Notes: generated from the sequence alone by a model not told the origin. Shown: positions 49,821 through 59,236, counted from the stretch's first letter. The stretch is 64,000 nt of DNA from SpSt-398 sp033762195 (GCA_033762195.1 JANRLV010000150.1:51337-115336), one strand, 5' to 3'. Translations and numbers: made by a program.

Positions 49821-51632
49821 ATGGAAATCAGAAACATAGCCATCATTGCCCACGTTGACCACGGTAAAACTACCCTGGTAGACAAGATCTTACATGCCAC
49901 CAAGGTGTTCCGGGACAACCAGGAAACCGGTGACCTGATCATGGATAGCAATGACCTGGAGCGTGAACGCGGAATCACCATTTTTAGCAAAAACGCCGCC
50001 GTATTATATAAAGGGGTCAAGATCAATGTGATCGACACTCCTGGCCACGCCGACTTTGGCGGGGAAGTGGAAAGGGTACTGAAAATGGCCGATGGGGTAA
50101 TCCTGCTCGTGGATGCCTTTGAAGGACCCATGCCACAAACACGGTTTGTATTGCAAAAAGCCTTGCAACTGAGTCTGCACCCGATCGTTGTGATCAATAA
50201 AGTGGACAAACCAAACTGTCGTCCTGATGAAGTGCATGATGCCATTTTCGAACTCTTCTTCAATCTGGATGCCACCGAGGAACAACTCAATTTCCCAACC
50301 TATTACGGTTCCGGAAAGAATGGTTGGTTCAACGACTCGTTGACCCAAATCGAAGGAATTGATCCCTTGCTGGATGGTATCCTGAAACATGTACCGCAAC
50401 CAACGGTCAACGAAGGGAACCTGCAAATGCAGATTACTTCGTTGGATTATTCTTCTTTCCTTGGACGTATTGCCATCGGTAAAGTAAATCGTGGCTCTAT
50501 CAAGGAGAACCAACCGATCTGTTTGATGCAAACAGAGGGTAAGATCAAGAAGTCACGTGTGAAGGAATTGTATGTGTTTGAAGGAATGGGCAAGAAAAAA
50601 GTATCCGAAGTGCTGGCGGGCGACCTTTGTGCAGTAGTAGGATTGGAAGATTTCAATATTGGTGATACCATTGCCGATTTTGAAAACCCCGAAGCCCTGC
50701 CCGTTATCAGTGTGGATGAGCCCACGATGAGCATGACCTTTTCCATCAACAACTCACCTTTCTTTGGTAAGGATGGAAAATTTGTTACCAGCCGCCACCT
50801 TCGTGACCGGTTGCTGAAAGAAACAGAAAAGAACCTGGCCCTTCGTGTGGAAGACACCGACAGCGCCGATAGTTTTCTGGTGTATGGACGCGGTATCCTC
50901 CACCTGGGGGTACTTGTGGAAACCATGCGCCGGGAAGGATATGAACTGACCGTGGGTCAACCTCAGGTATTGGTGAAGACCATTGATGGCAAGAAATGTG
51001 AACCCTATGAGACCCTGGTCGTGGATGTACCCCAGGAATTTGCGAGTAAGGTAATCGACCTCGTGACCCGTCGCAAGGGTGAGATGCACGTGATGGAAAC
51101 CAAGGGGGAAATGCAACACCTGGAATTTGATATCCCTTCGCGTGGACTGATCGGTCTGCGTACCAATATGCTGACCAACACAGCCGGTGAAGCCGTAATG
51201 AACCACCGGTTTAGTGAATACAAACCCTGGAAAGGACCCATCCCTGGCCGGAACAACGGCGTACTGATCGCCAAAGAGCCGGGATCTACCACCGCCTATT
51301 CCATTGATAAATTACAAGACCGTGGGTTCTTCTTTGTTGACCCGGGAGAAGATGTATATGCCGGAATGATTATCGGGGAAAACAACAAACCAGGCGATCT
51401 GGTTGTTAATCCCAATGAAGGAAAGAAATTGACGAATATGCGCGCGAGTGGCAGCGATGGTACCGTGAGCATTCCTCCGAAGCGGCAGATGACCCTCGAA
51501 GAATGTATGGAATATATTCAGGGCGATGAGTGTATTGAGGTGACACCCAATTTCATCCGGATGCGGAAAGCGGTGCTCAACGAGGAAGAAAGAAAGAAAC
51601 AAGCCAAGAAACTCGGAGCCGAAGCCCTATAA
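49821..51632 (+). CDS. typA: Translational GTPase TypA/BipA
   Basis: TypA is a ribosome-binding GTPase related to EF-G that helps ribosome assembly at low temperature or under stress. G domain motifs are HVDHGKTTL (about 11-19), RGITIFSK, DTPGHADF and NKVDKP. Domains II, III and V and the C-terminal domain follow in the normal order; SGRGILHLGVL appears as YGRGILHLGVLVETMRREG. The length of 603 is normal. ATG 49821 begins MEIRNIAIIAHVDHG exactly as in homologues. A strong hairpin terminator follows at 51643. Confidence 0.97.
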   Translation: MEIRNIAIIAHVDHGKTTLVDKILHATKVFRDNQETGDLIMDSNDLERERGITIFSKNAAVLYKGVKINVIDTPGHADFGGEVERVLKMADGVILLVDAFEGPMPQTRFVLQKALQLSLHPIVVINKVDKPNCRPDEVHDAIFELFFNLDATEEQLNFPTYYGSGKNGWFNDSLTQIEGIDPLLDGILKHVPQPTVNEGNLQMQITSLDYSSFLGRIAIGKVNRGSIKENQPICLMQTEGKIKKSRVKELYVFEGMGKKKVSEVLAGDLCAVVGLEDFNIGDTIADFENPEALPVISVDEPTMSMTFSINNSPFFGKDGKFVTSRHLRDRLLKETEKNLALRVEDTDSADSFLVYGRGILHLGVLVETMRREGYELTVGQPQVLVKTIDGKKCEPYETLVVDVPQEFASKVIDLVTRRKGEMHVMETKGEMQHLEFDIPSRGLIGLRTNMLTNTAGEAVMNHRFSEYKPWKGPIPGRNNGVLIAKEPGSTTAYSIDKLQDRGFFFVDPGEDVYAGMIIGENNKPGDLVVNPNEGKKLTNMRASGSDGTVSIPPKRQMTLEECMEYIQGDECIEVTPNFIRMRKAVLNEEERKKQAKKLGAEAL

Positions 51633-51642
51633 TCATAGCTCT

Positions 51643-51683
51643 CTGGCGTCATGGCAGTAAAAACTTTACTGCCATGACGCCAG
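51643..51683. terminator. Hairpin after typA with 19-bp perfect arms
   Basis: CTGGCGTCATGGCAGTAAA and its exact complement (51665-51683) surround a 3-nt loop. There is no long T run on the outside, but the stability is high. It probably terminates or protects the typA transcript. Confidence 0.8.
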
Positions 51684-51723
51684 AAGGATAAGGAACACCA
51701 AAGAGAATAATGTAAATTGTGAT

Positions 51724-51927
51724 ATGCTTAGAAGGTTGATTATATCATTTACTTTTCTCCTTTTATCGCTGAGTACCTGGGCGCAGTGTTCCGTTTGTAC
51801 CCGTACCGCCCAGCAATTGGGCGAGGAACCCGCCAAAGGGTTGAATGCCGGTATCCTCTACCTGGCCGCCTTGCCCCTGACGATCATCGGGGTGGTTTTT
51901 TACCAATGGAAGAAAAATAGGCAGTAG
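51724..51927 (+). CDS. Small membrane protein with signal peptide and CxxC
   Basis: The 67-residue protein has a signal peptide (1-20, ending WAQ), a short periplasmic segment CSVCTRTAQQLGEEPAKGLNAG and one membrane helix (about 43-61) with a basic end (QWKKNRQ). No named family is known to me, but this layout occurs as a conserved small protein in Bacteroidota. CSVC may bind metal or form a disulfide. Neighbours give no hint of function. Confidence 0.7.
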   Translation: MLRRLIISFTFLLLSLSTWAQCSVCTRTAQQLGEEPAKGLNAGILYLAALPLTIIGVVFYQWKKNRQ

Positions 51928-51948
51928 GATTTGTTCGGCTCCCTGCGC

Positions 51949-51969
51949 CTAATAGCTAAAAGCTATTAG
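51949..51969. terminator. Hairpin after the small CxxC protein gene
   Basis: CTAATAGCT and AGCTATTAG form a perfect 9-bp stem with an AAA loop, 21 bp after the stop codon. No T run follows. It may be a terminator-like or 3' stabilising structure. Confidence 0.55.
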
Positions 51970-52043
51970 CTTCCAGCACTTATTCTCCATTTTTACAATT
52001 GCTTTGAATGAAATAGATTTGGTATCAACCAAAATCTACCTGC

Positions 52044-54455
52044 ATGCGCCCACTCCTGCTCCTTTTGCTCATTCTCCTATCCGGGATATTGTATTCCCAA
52101 GCCCTGCCAACGATTGAAGAAAAGACCAAAGGTCTCGAACGGAAAGAAGGGTTTGTTCCTTTTTATTGGGATGAAAACACTGGTAAGTTCTGGTTGGAAA
52201 TATCGCGTCTTGACCAGGATTTTCTTTACCAGCTTTCTCTTCCGGCCGGACTTGGTTCCAACGATATCGGACTTGACCGGGGATTGTTGGGTGGCACACA
52301 TGTGTTACGCTTTAAGAAAACCGGCCGGAAAATACTGGCAGTTCAACCCAATTTCGATTACCGGGCACTCTCCAATGATCCACGGGAGAAAACGGCTGTG
52401 GAGCAATCATTTGCCCAGTCGGTGCTTTGGGGATTTACCGTTGAAGCACAAACCGGTGACCGCTGGCTGGTAGATGCCACTGATTTTTTACTGCGTGATG
52501 CCATGCTGGTGGCTACCCGGCTACGGAGAATGCAACAGGGAAACTTCACGTTTGACAAAACACGCTCTGCCTTTTTTCCCGAACGCATCCGCAATTTCCC
52601 CCTGAATACAGAGGTGGAAACCACGATCAGTTTTACCAGCAGTGATGGGTCTGCCGGGGGTTACTTAAGGTCGGTTAGTCCCTCCGATGAAGCGATCACC
52701 GTGCGTATGCACCATTCTTTTGTGCAATTGCCGGATCCTGGCTATACGCCCAGGGAATTTGATCCACGTTCCGGATTTATTCCTATTTCCTATTTTGATT
52801 ACAGTACGCCCGTTTCGGAGCCGATCGAGAAGAAATTCATTATCCGGCACCGGTTGGAAAAAAAGGATCCTAATGCTGCAAGAAGTGAGGCCGTTGAACC
52901 GATCGTTTATTATCTCGATAATGGCACACCCGAACCTATTCGCTCCGCACTGTTGGATGGTGCGGCCTGGTGGAACCAGGCATTTGAGGCCGCCGGGTTT
53001 ATCAATGCTTTTCAGGTTAAAGTTCTTCCCGATAGTGCAGACCCCATGGATATTCGGTATAACATGATCAATTGGGTACACCGTTCTACCAGAGGGTGGA
53101 GTTATGGCGCTTCGGTGGTTGACCCACGTACCGGGGAGATCATCAAAGGACAGGTAACCCTGGGTTCTTTACGGGTACGTCAGGATTACCTGATCGCGAC
53201 TGGTTTGCTGGCTCCTTTTGAACAGGGTGTACCTGCTGATGATAAGATGTTGAAAATGGCCCTGGCCCGCTTGCGTCAGTTATCGGCGCATGAAGTGGGA
53301 CATACGATTGGCCTGATGCACAATTATTCTTCGAGTGTGAATGACCGGGCCAGTGTAATGGATTATCCCCACCCATTGGTACGATTGAATGAAAAAGGAG
53401 AGATCGATATGAAAAATGCTTACGATGACAAGATCGGAGAATGGGATAAACTGGCCATTCGCTGGGGGTATGGGCAGTATCCTGCCGGAACCAATGAAGG
53501 CCCGGCGCAACAGGATATGCTTACCAAAGCCATTGCCGAGGGCTCCACCTTCATCACCGATCGTGATGCGCGTGCCCCCGGGGGCTTACACCCCGATGCG
53601 CATTTGTGGGACAATGGAAAAAGTGCTGTGGCGGAATTAAAGGAGGTAATGAAGGTGCGTAAAAAAGCACTGGAACAATTTGGCGAAAAGAACATTCGTC
53701 CGGGTACACCGCTTGCCACTTTGGAAGATGTACTGGTGCCCGTATATTTCTATCATCGGTATCAATTGGAAGCAGCGACCAAACTTGTGGGAGGGATGCA
53801 TTATTCTTATGCGCTACGGGGAGATGGCCAGTTACCCCTGCGCGCGCTTCCCCGTGCTACCCAACTCGAAGCGTTGCTTGCCACGCTTGAAACGATCGAC
53901 CCTGCTTTGTTGAAGATCCCCGATGCCATTGCCAGTTTAATACCGCCACGGCCTTCCGGATATGATATGGGACGCGAATTATTTAAAAAGAAAACCGGAT
54001 TGGCCTTTGATCTTTTAAGTCCGGCCGAAACAGCGGCTGATTATCTGTTCTCCTTTTTGTATCACCCTGAACGAATCAACCGACTCGCTGAGCAGGAAGG
54101 AATAGCCGGTCAATTAAGTTTGACAGAAACGCTTCGTCTCATTCTGGAAAAAACCTGGAAGGCTTCGCGCCGTACTGGTCTGGAAGGATTGATACAACAA
54201 CAAACGGAACAGGTAGTGCTGACCTATTTATTGTCCTTAAGTATTTCGGAGGAATTGTCGTTCCCCGCGCAGGCCATGGTGCAGCAATCCCTGGCAGAAC
54301 TGACCACATTTATCAAAACAAAAACGACGGGGGCAACGGGTGTTTACAAAGCGCATTTACAATTAGCCCTGGAACGTATGAAGGCTCCTGAAAAAGCCAA
54401 ACCCACGCGGCATGAAGCGATTCCTCCGGGTGCACCGATCGGCTGCGATTTTTAG
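52044..54455 (+). CDS. Secreted zinc metalloprotease, metzincin-like (DUF5117/DUF4953)
   Basis: A signal peptide (1-19, ending YSQ) precedes an 800-residue protein. Residues ~35-250 match the beta-rich DUF5117 region. The catalytic motif H416-E-V-G-H420-T-I-G-L-M-H426 fits HExxHxxGxxH, so three His ligands are present as in metzincins; a later Met (DRASVMDYPHP) could be the Met-turn. The remainder is the DUF4953 helical domain. Such proteins are common in Bacteroidota and periplasmic or secreted; substrates are unknown. A possible -7 element (TAGATTTG) lies at 52014-52021. Confidence 0.9.
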   Translation: MRPLLLLLLILLSGILYSQALPTIEEKTKGLERKEGFVPFYWDENTGKFWLEISRLDQDFLYQLSLPAGLGSNDIGLDRGLLGGTHVLRFKKTGRKILAVQPNFDYRALSNDPREKTAVEQSFAQSVLWGFTVEAQTGDRWLVDATDFLLRDAMLVATRLRRMQQGNFTFDKTRSAFFPERIRNFPLNTEVETTISFTSSDGSAGGYLRSVSPSDEAITVRMHHSFVQLPDPGYTPREFDPRSGFIPISYFDYSTPVSEPIEKKFIIRHRLEKKDPNAARSEAVEPIVYYLDNGTPEPIRSALLDGAAWWNQAFEAAGFINAFQVKVLPDSADPMDIRYNMINWVHRSTRGWSYGASVVDPRTGEIIKGQVTLGSLRVRQDYLIATGLLAPFEQGVPADDKMLKMALARLRQLSAHEVGHTIGLMHNYSSSVNDRASVMDYPHPLVRLNEKGEIDMKNAYDDKIGEWDKLAIRWGYGQYPAGTNEGPAQQDMLTKAIAEGSTFITDRDARAPGGLHPDAHLWDNGKSAVAELKEVMKVRKKALEQFGEKNIRPGTPLATLEDVLVPVYFYHRYQLEAATKLVGGMHYSYALRGDGQLPLRALPRATQLEALLATLETIDPALLKIPDAIASLIPPRPSGYDMGRELFKKKTGLAFDLLSPAETAADYLFSFLYHPERINRLAEQEGIAGQLSLTETLRLILEKTWKASRRTGLEGLIQQQTEQVVLTYLLSLSISEELSFPAQAMVQQSLAELTTFIKTKTTGATGVYKAHLQLALERMKAPEKAKPTRHEAIPPGAPIGCDF

Positions 54456-54460
54456 ATTTA

Positions 54461-54650
54461 CCGCGGAGAACGAGAGATTGGATGACAGATGACTGTTGGC
54501 AGATGACTGATGAAGGATGACGGATGACTGAGTCAGGGTCCCGAAGCATCGGGAGGAATACCGGAGTCCCACCATATTACTTCTGTCATCTGTCATCTGT
54601 CAACAGTCATCAGTCATCTGTCATCCAAACTCTGGTTCGCTGCAGTGAAT
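54461..54650. repeat. Heptamer inverted array R2 (GATGACA units)
   Basis: The left arm has seven in-register units (GATGACA, GATGACT, GTTGGCA, GATGAAG and similar). The core contains GGTCCCGAAGCATCGGGAGG and GGAGTCCC, and the right arm is the complement. Outer flanks are imperfect complements. It starts 5 bp after the metalloprotease stop and fills the gap to the convergent CDGSH gene. The core is nearly identical to that of R5. Confidence 0.87.
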
Positions 54651-54651
54651 C

Positions 54652-54918
54652 CTACAAACTACGATGTGTGCCATCGCAATAAGGTGGAGTTTTTGTCTGT
54701 TTGCACTGACATAACCATACTTCCGTAGGTTCTTCAAATTGTATCTTGATACTTCGATAGGGCATGCCATCGATCTTCTTATGTTGCCCATCGCAAAGGG
54801 GTTGTTTTTCGCTCAGGCCACAGGTACACCAGGAATATACTTTACCCGGCTCGCATTTCAGGAGGGCCGGTTCTTTTTTATGGCAAACAGGAAAACCTTC
54901 ATTGGGGATCAGCTCCAT
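54652..54918 (-). CDS. Double CDGSH iron-sulfur domain protein
   Basis: The 88-residue protein has two CDGSH motifs: C31, C33, C42, H46 (CDGQH) and C70, C72, C81, H85 (CDGTH). Each can bind a 2Fe-2S cluster with 3Cys-1His ligation, as in bacterial mitoNEET-like proteins. No membrane segment is present. It starts 2 bp after the meaB stop on the same strand, so they are probably co-transcribed. Confidence 0.92.
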   Translation of the reverse strand: MELIPNEGFPVCHKKEPALLKCEPGKVYSWCTCGLSEKQPLCDGQHKKIDGMPYRSIKIQFEEPTEVWLCQCKQTKTPPYCDGTHRSL

Positions 54919-54920
54919 GC

Positions 54921-55817
54921 TTAGTAGTTTTTGATAAAGGAATACAATTGAAATTGCCCGGTGTTCACCAGTTCACGGATCTTTTCTTTTAGTAAAGCTT
55001 TGTTTATGTCCTTCATTCTTTTTTTCTGAATGAGGTGATAGGCTCTTTCGGCAAGCAGCCAGTATTGGCGGTCATTTTCTTTGGTATGTATCAGATGGGC
55101 TTCAATTTTTTCTGCCAGCTCAGCCGTTCCTTCGCGTTGCGTAGCCACTGTTTTTATAACCGGGATCTCTGCATGTGGATCTCCCTGTCCAGGACTAGCC
55201 ATTAAACGGAGGTTTTTGACAAAAATATCTGCCCCGGGACGGTCGGCTTTATTGACCACAAAGAGATCGGCGATCTCCATCAATCCCGCTTTCATGGTTT
55301 GTACTTCATCACCAGCCTCAGGGACTACTACCACCACAGTAATATCGGCCAGGCCGGCGATCTCAATTTCACTCTGGCCTACACCTACGGTTTCCACAAT
55401 GATATAATCAAATGGGGCGGATTTAAGCAGGTCGGTGATCTCAATGATCTGGGGGTGTAAACCACCCAATGAACCCCGGCTGGCGAGAGATCGGATAAAT
55501 ACATTCGGATGGTCATACCACTCGCTCATACGGATACGGTCGCCCAATAAGGCACCAAGGTTAAAAGGAGAGGAGGGGTCCACGCATAAGATCGCTACTT
55601 TTTTGCCCCTGCGGGTCAGCTCGCCGATCAAGGCGTCGGTGAGAGTGCTTTTGCCCGCACCTGGAGGGCCGGTGATGCCTATGACGGGTACACGGGAAGG
55701 GGGAAGGGACTGAAGGAAGGTTTCGTAACCTTCAAACTCATTTTCTACCAGCGTAATAGCTCTGGCGAGCGATTTTGTGTCTCCTTCCTGGATATGAGCA
55801 GCGAGTTTGGTCCACAT
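54921..55817 (-). CDS. meaB: MeaB/ArgK GTPase, methylmalonyl-CoA mutase chaperone
   Basis: MeaB is a P-loop G3E GTPase that protects and loads the B12-dependent methylmalonyl-CoA mutase. GITGPPGAGKSTL is the Walker A, DPSSPFNLGALLGDRIRM the switch region, VETVGVGQSE the Walker B side and NKADRPGAD the base-specificity motif. The 298-residue length fits. ATG 55817 was taken; a TTG 12 bp upstream is open. The mutase genes are not in the window. Confidence 0.95.
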   Translation of the reverse strand: MWTKLAAHIQEGDTKSLARAITLVENEFEGYETFLQSLPPSRVPVIGITGPPGAGKSTLTDALIGELTRRGKKVAILCVDPSSPFNLGALLGDRIRMSEWYDHPNVFIRSLASRGSLGGLHPQIIEITDLLKSAPFDYIIVETVGVGQSEIEIAGLADITVVVVVPEAGDEVQTMKAGLMEIADLFVVNKADRPGADIFVKNLRLMASPGQGDPHAEIPVIKTVATQREGTAELAEKIEAHLIHTKENDRQYWLLAERAYHLIQKKRMKDINKALLKEKIRELVNTGQFQLYSFIKNY

Positions 55818-55871
55818 AAAGTGAGGCAAAGCTAATCAGGAATTTTGGATTCTCAGCGGAGGACATTGGGG

Positions 55872-55994
55872 GTGGATGACAGATGAATGATGACAGATGA
55901 CCGAGGTCAAAAAGTTAGACCGTTGACTTCGGATTTCCTCCCGATGCTTCGGGCCCTGGACCCTGTCATCTGTCATCCGTCATCCGTCATCCCC
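55872..55994. repeat. Heptamer inverted array R3 (GATGACA units)
   Basis: The array starts with GATGACA and GATGAAT units. It has a core with CCCGATGCTTCGGG, which is the reverse complement of the R2/R5 core, and ends with repeated ATCTGTC/ATCCGTC. It lies between the divergent starts of meaB and a glycosyltransferase gene and is not next to a stop codon, unlike most other copies. Confidence 0.82.
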
Positions 55995-56049
55995 CCTGTT
56001 CTCCCCGATAAAGCACGAACGCCCCAACGGAAATGTCTATTTTCGCTGC

Positions 56050-56811
56050 ATGGCTCCGCTATCGGTTGTTATCATTTGTAAGAATAATAAAAATGTGCTG
56101 GAAAGGACACTCCATTCCCTGCAGGGCCTTACTGATGATGTGTTGGTGTATGATAACGGCAGTACCGATAATTCGCCAACCCTGGCCCGTGATGCAGGAG
56201 CGCGGGTGGTAGAAGGGGATTGGCTTGGCTTTGGCCCCACCAAGAACAAAGCCAATAGCCTGGCAAAATATGACTGGATACTGAGCCTGGATGCCGATGA
56301 GGCAATTGATGATGACCTTTTCAATAGCCTGAAACAACTTGATTATGAAAAAAGAGGGGTCGTTTATGACCTGCGTTTTAAAAATTATGTTGGAGACCAA
56401 TGGCTGCGGTATGGCGATTGGGGATCCGATCACCATATCCGGCTTTTTCATCGGGCAGAGGTGAAATGGAACGATGCAGCCGTGCATGAACAATTGTTGA
56501 TCCCGGCCGGAACAATCATAGGAAAATTAACCGGAGCCGTTCTCCATCGCACCACCGAAAGCACCACCGAATACCGGAAAAAAGTGGAGGGCTATGCCCG
56601 CATGAGTGCCCATAAATATTTTGAGCAAGGGAAAAAACCTACCTGGGTAAAATTGTATCTGTCGCCTGTTTTTACCTTTATACGTGACTATATTTTTAAA
56701 CGGGGATTTTTAGATGGGGCAACCGGCTACCAGATCGCGATGATCACCGCATGGTATACCCGAAGGAAGTACATTGAACTTGCGAAATTGAGATCCGGGC
56801 AGAATCAGTAA
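56050..56811 (+). CDS. Glycosyltransferase family 2, LPS core type (WaaE/KdtX-like)
   Basis: The 253-residue GT-A enzyme has LSVVIICKNNKNVLERTLHSLQGL at the start, VYDNGSTDNSP, and the DxD-type SLDADEAIDDD near residue 82. HHIRLFHRAEVKWNDAAVHEQL near 130 is typical of the WaaE/KdtX group that adds glucose to the LPS inner core. There are no membrane helices. It is followed 21 bp later by a family 25 glycosyltransferase, so the pair probably builds the same lipooligosaccharide. Confidence 0.9.
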   Translation: MAPLSVVIICKNNKNVLERTLHSLQGLTDDVLVYDNGSTDNSPTLARDAGARVVEGDWLGFGPTKNKANSLAKYDWILSLDADEAIDDDLFNSLKQLDYEKRGVVYDLRFKNYVGDQWLRYGDWGSDHHIRLFHRAEVKWNDAAVHEQLLIPAGTIIGKLTGAVLHRTTESTTEYRKKVEGYARMSAHKYFEQGKKPTWVKLYLSPVFTFIRDYIFKRGFLDGATGYQIAMITAWYTRRKYIELAKLRSGQNQ

Positions 56812-56832
56812 ATTTATTTTAGGCTTAACACC

Positions 56833-57609
56833 GTGAAATTACCAAACCACATTATCCAAACACTGGAATCTCAGTTTGACAGGATCTATGTCATAACTCT
56901 GGAGCGCGCCAAAGAAAGACAGAAGCGGATCCTGCAACGACTCGAGGGTTTGAATTTTGAATTTTTTTATGGCGTGGATAAGAATGCGCTTACCGAAGAG
57001 CGGATAGTGACCGAGCAGCTTTATGATGATAAGAAAGCGCGTCAATTGGACCGCTATGGAAAGGGCATGTTGGTCGGGCATATTGCCTGTTCGCTTTCGC
57101 ATAGGTTGTTGTACAAAAAAATTCTTGATGAAGGGCATCAGCGCGTATTGATCTTTGAAGATGATATTGTGCCCTTGTACCAGCACCTTTCTCATTTGCC
57201 GGAGGCGCTTTCTCAACTGCCAGCTGACTGGGAGTTGATGTATCTTGGATTTGGGAAAAATTATCCGGTAACACCTAAGCTCCGACGCAAACATCAATTT
57301 TATTTGGGATTGAGTTATGTGGGGTTGATCCGGATGAAACCGGCCATGGTGCGAAATGCTTTGCCAAGACCTTTTTCGCCTCGCCTGTTACGGGCAGGCA
57401 ACCATGACCTCACCCATGCCTATGCGGTAACGCCTGCTGCCTGCGAAAAACTCATTCAGGCCCAGACCCCTGTTGTGTTTAATGCCGACCCTTTACTGGC
57501 CTATTTGATCATGAAGGGCGAGATCAATGCATTTATCACCGAACCACAATTTTTTACCCAGGAGCAGTTTGTGGAAAAGGGGGCGAAGTCGTATATACAT
57601 CATTTGTAG
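56833..57609 (+). CDS. Glycosyltransferase family 25 (LPS biosynthesis)
   Basis: The 258-residue protein has FDRIYVITLERAKERQKRI, FFYGVDKN, GHIACSLSHRLLYKKILDEG and VLIFEDDIVP (about 14-118), the signature of family 25 enzymes such as LOS beta-1,4-galactosyltransferases. EDD is the metal-binding motif. The start codon is GTG. It follows the WaaE-like gene. The stop lies 2 bp before array R4. Confidence 0.9.
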   Translation: MKLPNHIIQTLESQFDRIYVITLERAKERQKRILQRLEGLNFEFFYGVDKNALTEERIVTEQLYDDKKARQLDRYGKGMLVGHIACSLSHRLLYKKILDEGHQRVLIFEDDIVPLYQHLSHLPEALSQLPADWELMYLGFGKNYPVTPKLRRKHQFYLGLSYVGLIRMKPAMVRNALPRPFSPRLLRAGNHDLTHAYAVTPAACEKLIQAQTPVVFNADPLLAYLIMKGEINAFITEPQFFTQEQFVEKGAKSYIHHL

Positions 57610-57611
57610 GG

Positions 57612-57818
57612 GGGTGGAGGGCGGAGGGAGGATGTTGGATGTTGGATGTTGGATGACAGTTGACGGATGACGGATGACGGAGGGCGGATGTTGGATAACG
57701 GAGGCTTGTTGTGCGAGACCTCTGGTTTCGCACAGCCGCCCTCTATCATCCAACATCCTCCCTCCGTCATCCGTCATCCGTCATCCGTCATCTGTCCTCT
57801 GTCATCCATCATCCTCAC
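57612..57818. repeat. Heptamer inverted array R4 (GATGTTG/GATGACG units)
   Basis: The left arm has about ten in-register 7-bp units (GATGTTG x3, GATGACA, GTTGACG, GATGACG x2, GAGGGCG, GATGTTG). The core is a hairpin GTGCGAGACC/GGTTTCGCAC. The right arm carries the complementary units through 57818. It starts 2 bp after the family 25 glycosyltransferase stop and ends 34 bp before the next ATG. Confidence 0.88.
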
Positions 57819-57852
57819 TAACTCTCTCAACTTTTGTAAATTAGCAGCTCAA

Positions 57853-58494
57853 ATGACCAACTTCATCCCCATATTCCCCCTTGGCCTTGTAGTATATCCT
57901 GGTGAGCCGCTGAACCTGCACATTTTTGAGCCACGGTATAAACAGCTTATCAGCGAATGTTTTGAACAAAAGAAACCGTTTGGTATTCCGGCTGTGGTGG
58001 ATAATCATATGCAGGATTATGGCACCCTGGTGGAGATCACGGAATTGACCAAGGCCTATGATAATGGGGAGATGGATATTAAAACCCGGGGCATTCAGGT
58101 ATTTCGTATCCTTGAAGTGATCAAATCGGTTCCGGATAAATTATACAGCGGCGCCATTGTCAATTATCCCGATAATAGTGATCAGGGAAATATAGATCTG
58201 ATGCGGAAAGTGATGGTGGGCATTCGCGAATTGCACCGTTTGCTGAATGTCAATAAGGATTTCCCCAAATCAGATGAGGAGTTGAAGACCTACGATGTTG
58301 CACATCATATTGGGCTTTCGCTGAAAGAGGAATATGAGATATTGGGTCTTACAGATGAGTTACACCGACAGGAGTACCTCAAACGGCATTTGGCCAAAGT
58401 GATACCGATGGTGGCGGAGATGGAGAATTTGAAGGAGAAAATCCGAATGAATGGACATTTTAAAAACCTGAGTGGGTTTCAGTTTGATATTTAG
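57853..58494 (+). CDS. Lon N-terminal (substrate-binding) domain protein
   Basis: The 213-residue protein has the Lon N-domain (PUA-like) from the start: FIPIFPLGLVVYPGEPLNLHIFEPRYKQLISE, then GTLVEITEL and the helical half. There is no AAA or protease domain. Such stand-alone proteins occur across bacteria with unknown function. ATG 57853 was chosen because the open upstream extension is array R4. The stop overlaps the convergent barrel gene by 35 bp. Confidence 0.9.
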   Translation: MTNFIPIFPLGLVVYPGEPLNLHIFEPRYKQLISECFEQKKPFGIPAVVDNHMQDYGTLVEITELTKAYDNGEMDIKTRGIQVFRILEVIKSVPDKLYSGAIVNYPDNSDQGNIDLMRKVMVGIRELHRLLNVNKDFPKSDEELKTYDVAHHIGLSLKEEYEILGLTDELHRQEYLKRHLAKVIPMVAEMENLKEKIRMNGHFKNLSGFQFDI

Positions 58495-59236
58495 TTTTCC
58501 ATTCTTTTCTGGATCGTATTTCTTTTACTATGCCTACGCCCATCCAAATCGCCGTGAGATTAGTTCGATCTGGTCCTTCTATAAAATTTGTATCAAATGA
58601 AATGCGAATGCTTTTGTATTGATATCCCACTCTGAAAAATGGGCCAAAATGGGTGAATTCACCTTCATATAAATTACCCTGGGTGGGTCCGGAAGCGATT
58701 GTGTCCTGTAAAAAAACAGAATACCGGGTATTAATATTAGTCAGACCCAGACCAAAGGCTGTAAATAGGGCATGTTCAGTATTTTTTTTGAGAGGAAATT
58801 GTCGCTCGATCAACAGTACCAAATCCATTTTCAGATTTTTTTTCTCAGGCCTTTTATCCGGTGATTGGGTTGTAAGGTTTTCGCCCTGAAACCAATGTAA
58901 GTGATTATATCTGGCTACAACCTGAAGGTTCAAATTCCAATGCGTGGAAATACCTGTTCCTACCTCACCCTGAACAGATAACGTTTTCCAAAATTTCTCA
59001 TTTTTTGGCAGCCCATTGCTTGAATATCCCCCTCTTGGCACATTTTCAATATCAATAGGAAAAAACCGGTAATTGACCCCTCCTCTAAAGATAAACCTTG
59101 AGTTTTGGCCAAGCAGTATTGTTGGAGAGGCGAGCAGGTGAAGTAAAAGAATAAGCCCTATAGCACGAATCAAGGTAAAGGAGGCAGCCCTGCCCCCTTT
59201 ACCTTGGTTGTAAAATATGATCGGATTAAAGGTCAT
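58460..59236 (-). CDS. Hypothetical outer membrane beta-barrel-like protein
   Basis: A hydrophobic signal segment (LIRAIGLILLLHLLASPTILLGQ) is followed by alternating polar/hydrophobic strands with repeated aromatic ends (NYRFFPID, WNLNLQVVARYNH, YKSIRISFDTNF), typical of small outer membrane barrels. The ATG at 59236 overlaps the upstream stop (TAATG) but gives a 21-residue extension that covers a palindrome. A TTG at 59173 would give a clean 23-residue signal peptide. No family is recognised. It is coupled to the lipoprotein gene upstream. Confidence 0.68.
   Translation of the reverse strand: MTFNPIIFYNQGKGGRAASFTLIRAIGLILLLHLLASPTILLGQNSRFIFRGGVNYRFFPIDIENVPRGGYSSNGLPKNEKFWKTLSVQGEVGTGISTHWNLNLQVVARYNHLHWFQGENLTTQSPDKRPEKKNLKMDLVLLIERQFPLKKNTEHALFTAFGLGLTNINTRYSVFLQDTIASGPTQGNLYEGEFTHFGPFFRVGYQYKSIRISFDTNFIEGPDRTNLTAIWMGVGIVKEIRSRKEWKTKYQTETHSGF
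59171..59206. repeat. Palindrome inside the start of the barrel gene
   Basis: A 17-bp arm starting CAAGGTAAAGG and its complement, with one mismatch, surround a 2-nt loop. It lies between the two possible starts of the barrel gene and could act as an intercistronic terminator or attenuator after the lipoprotein gene. Confidence 0.75.

Noticed and set aside
57667..57852. N-terminal extension of the Lon N-domain protein
   Set aside because: The open frame is the translated repeat array R4. Homology and the FPLG start begin at the ATG at 57853.
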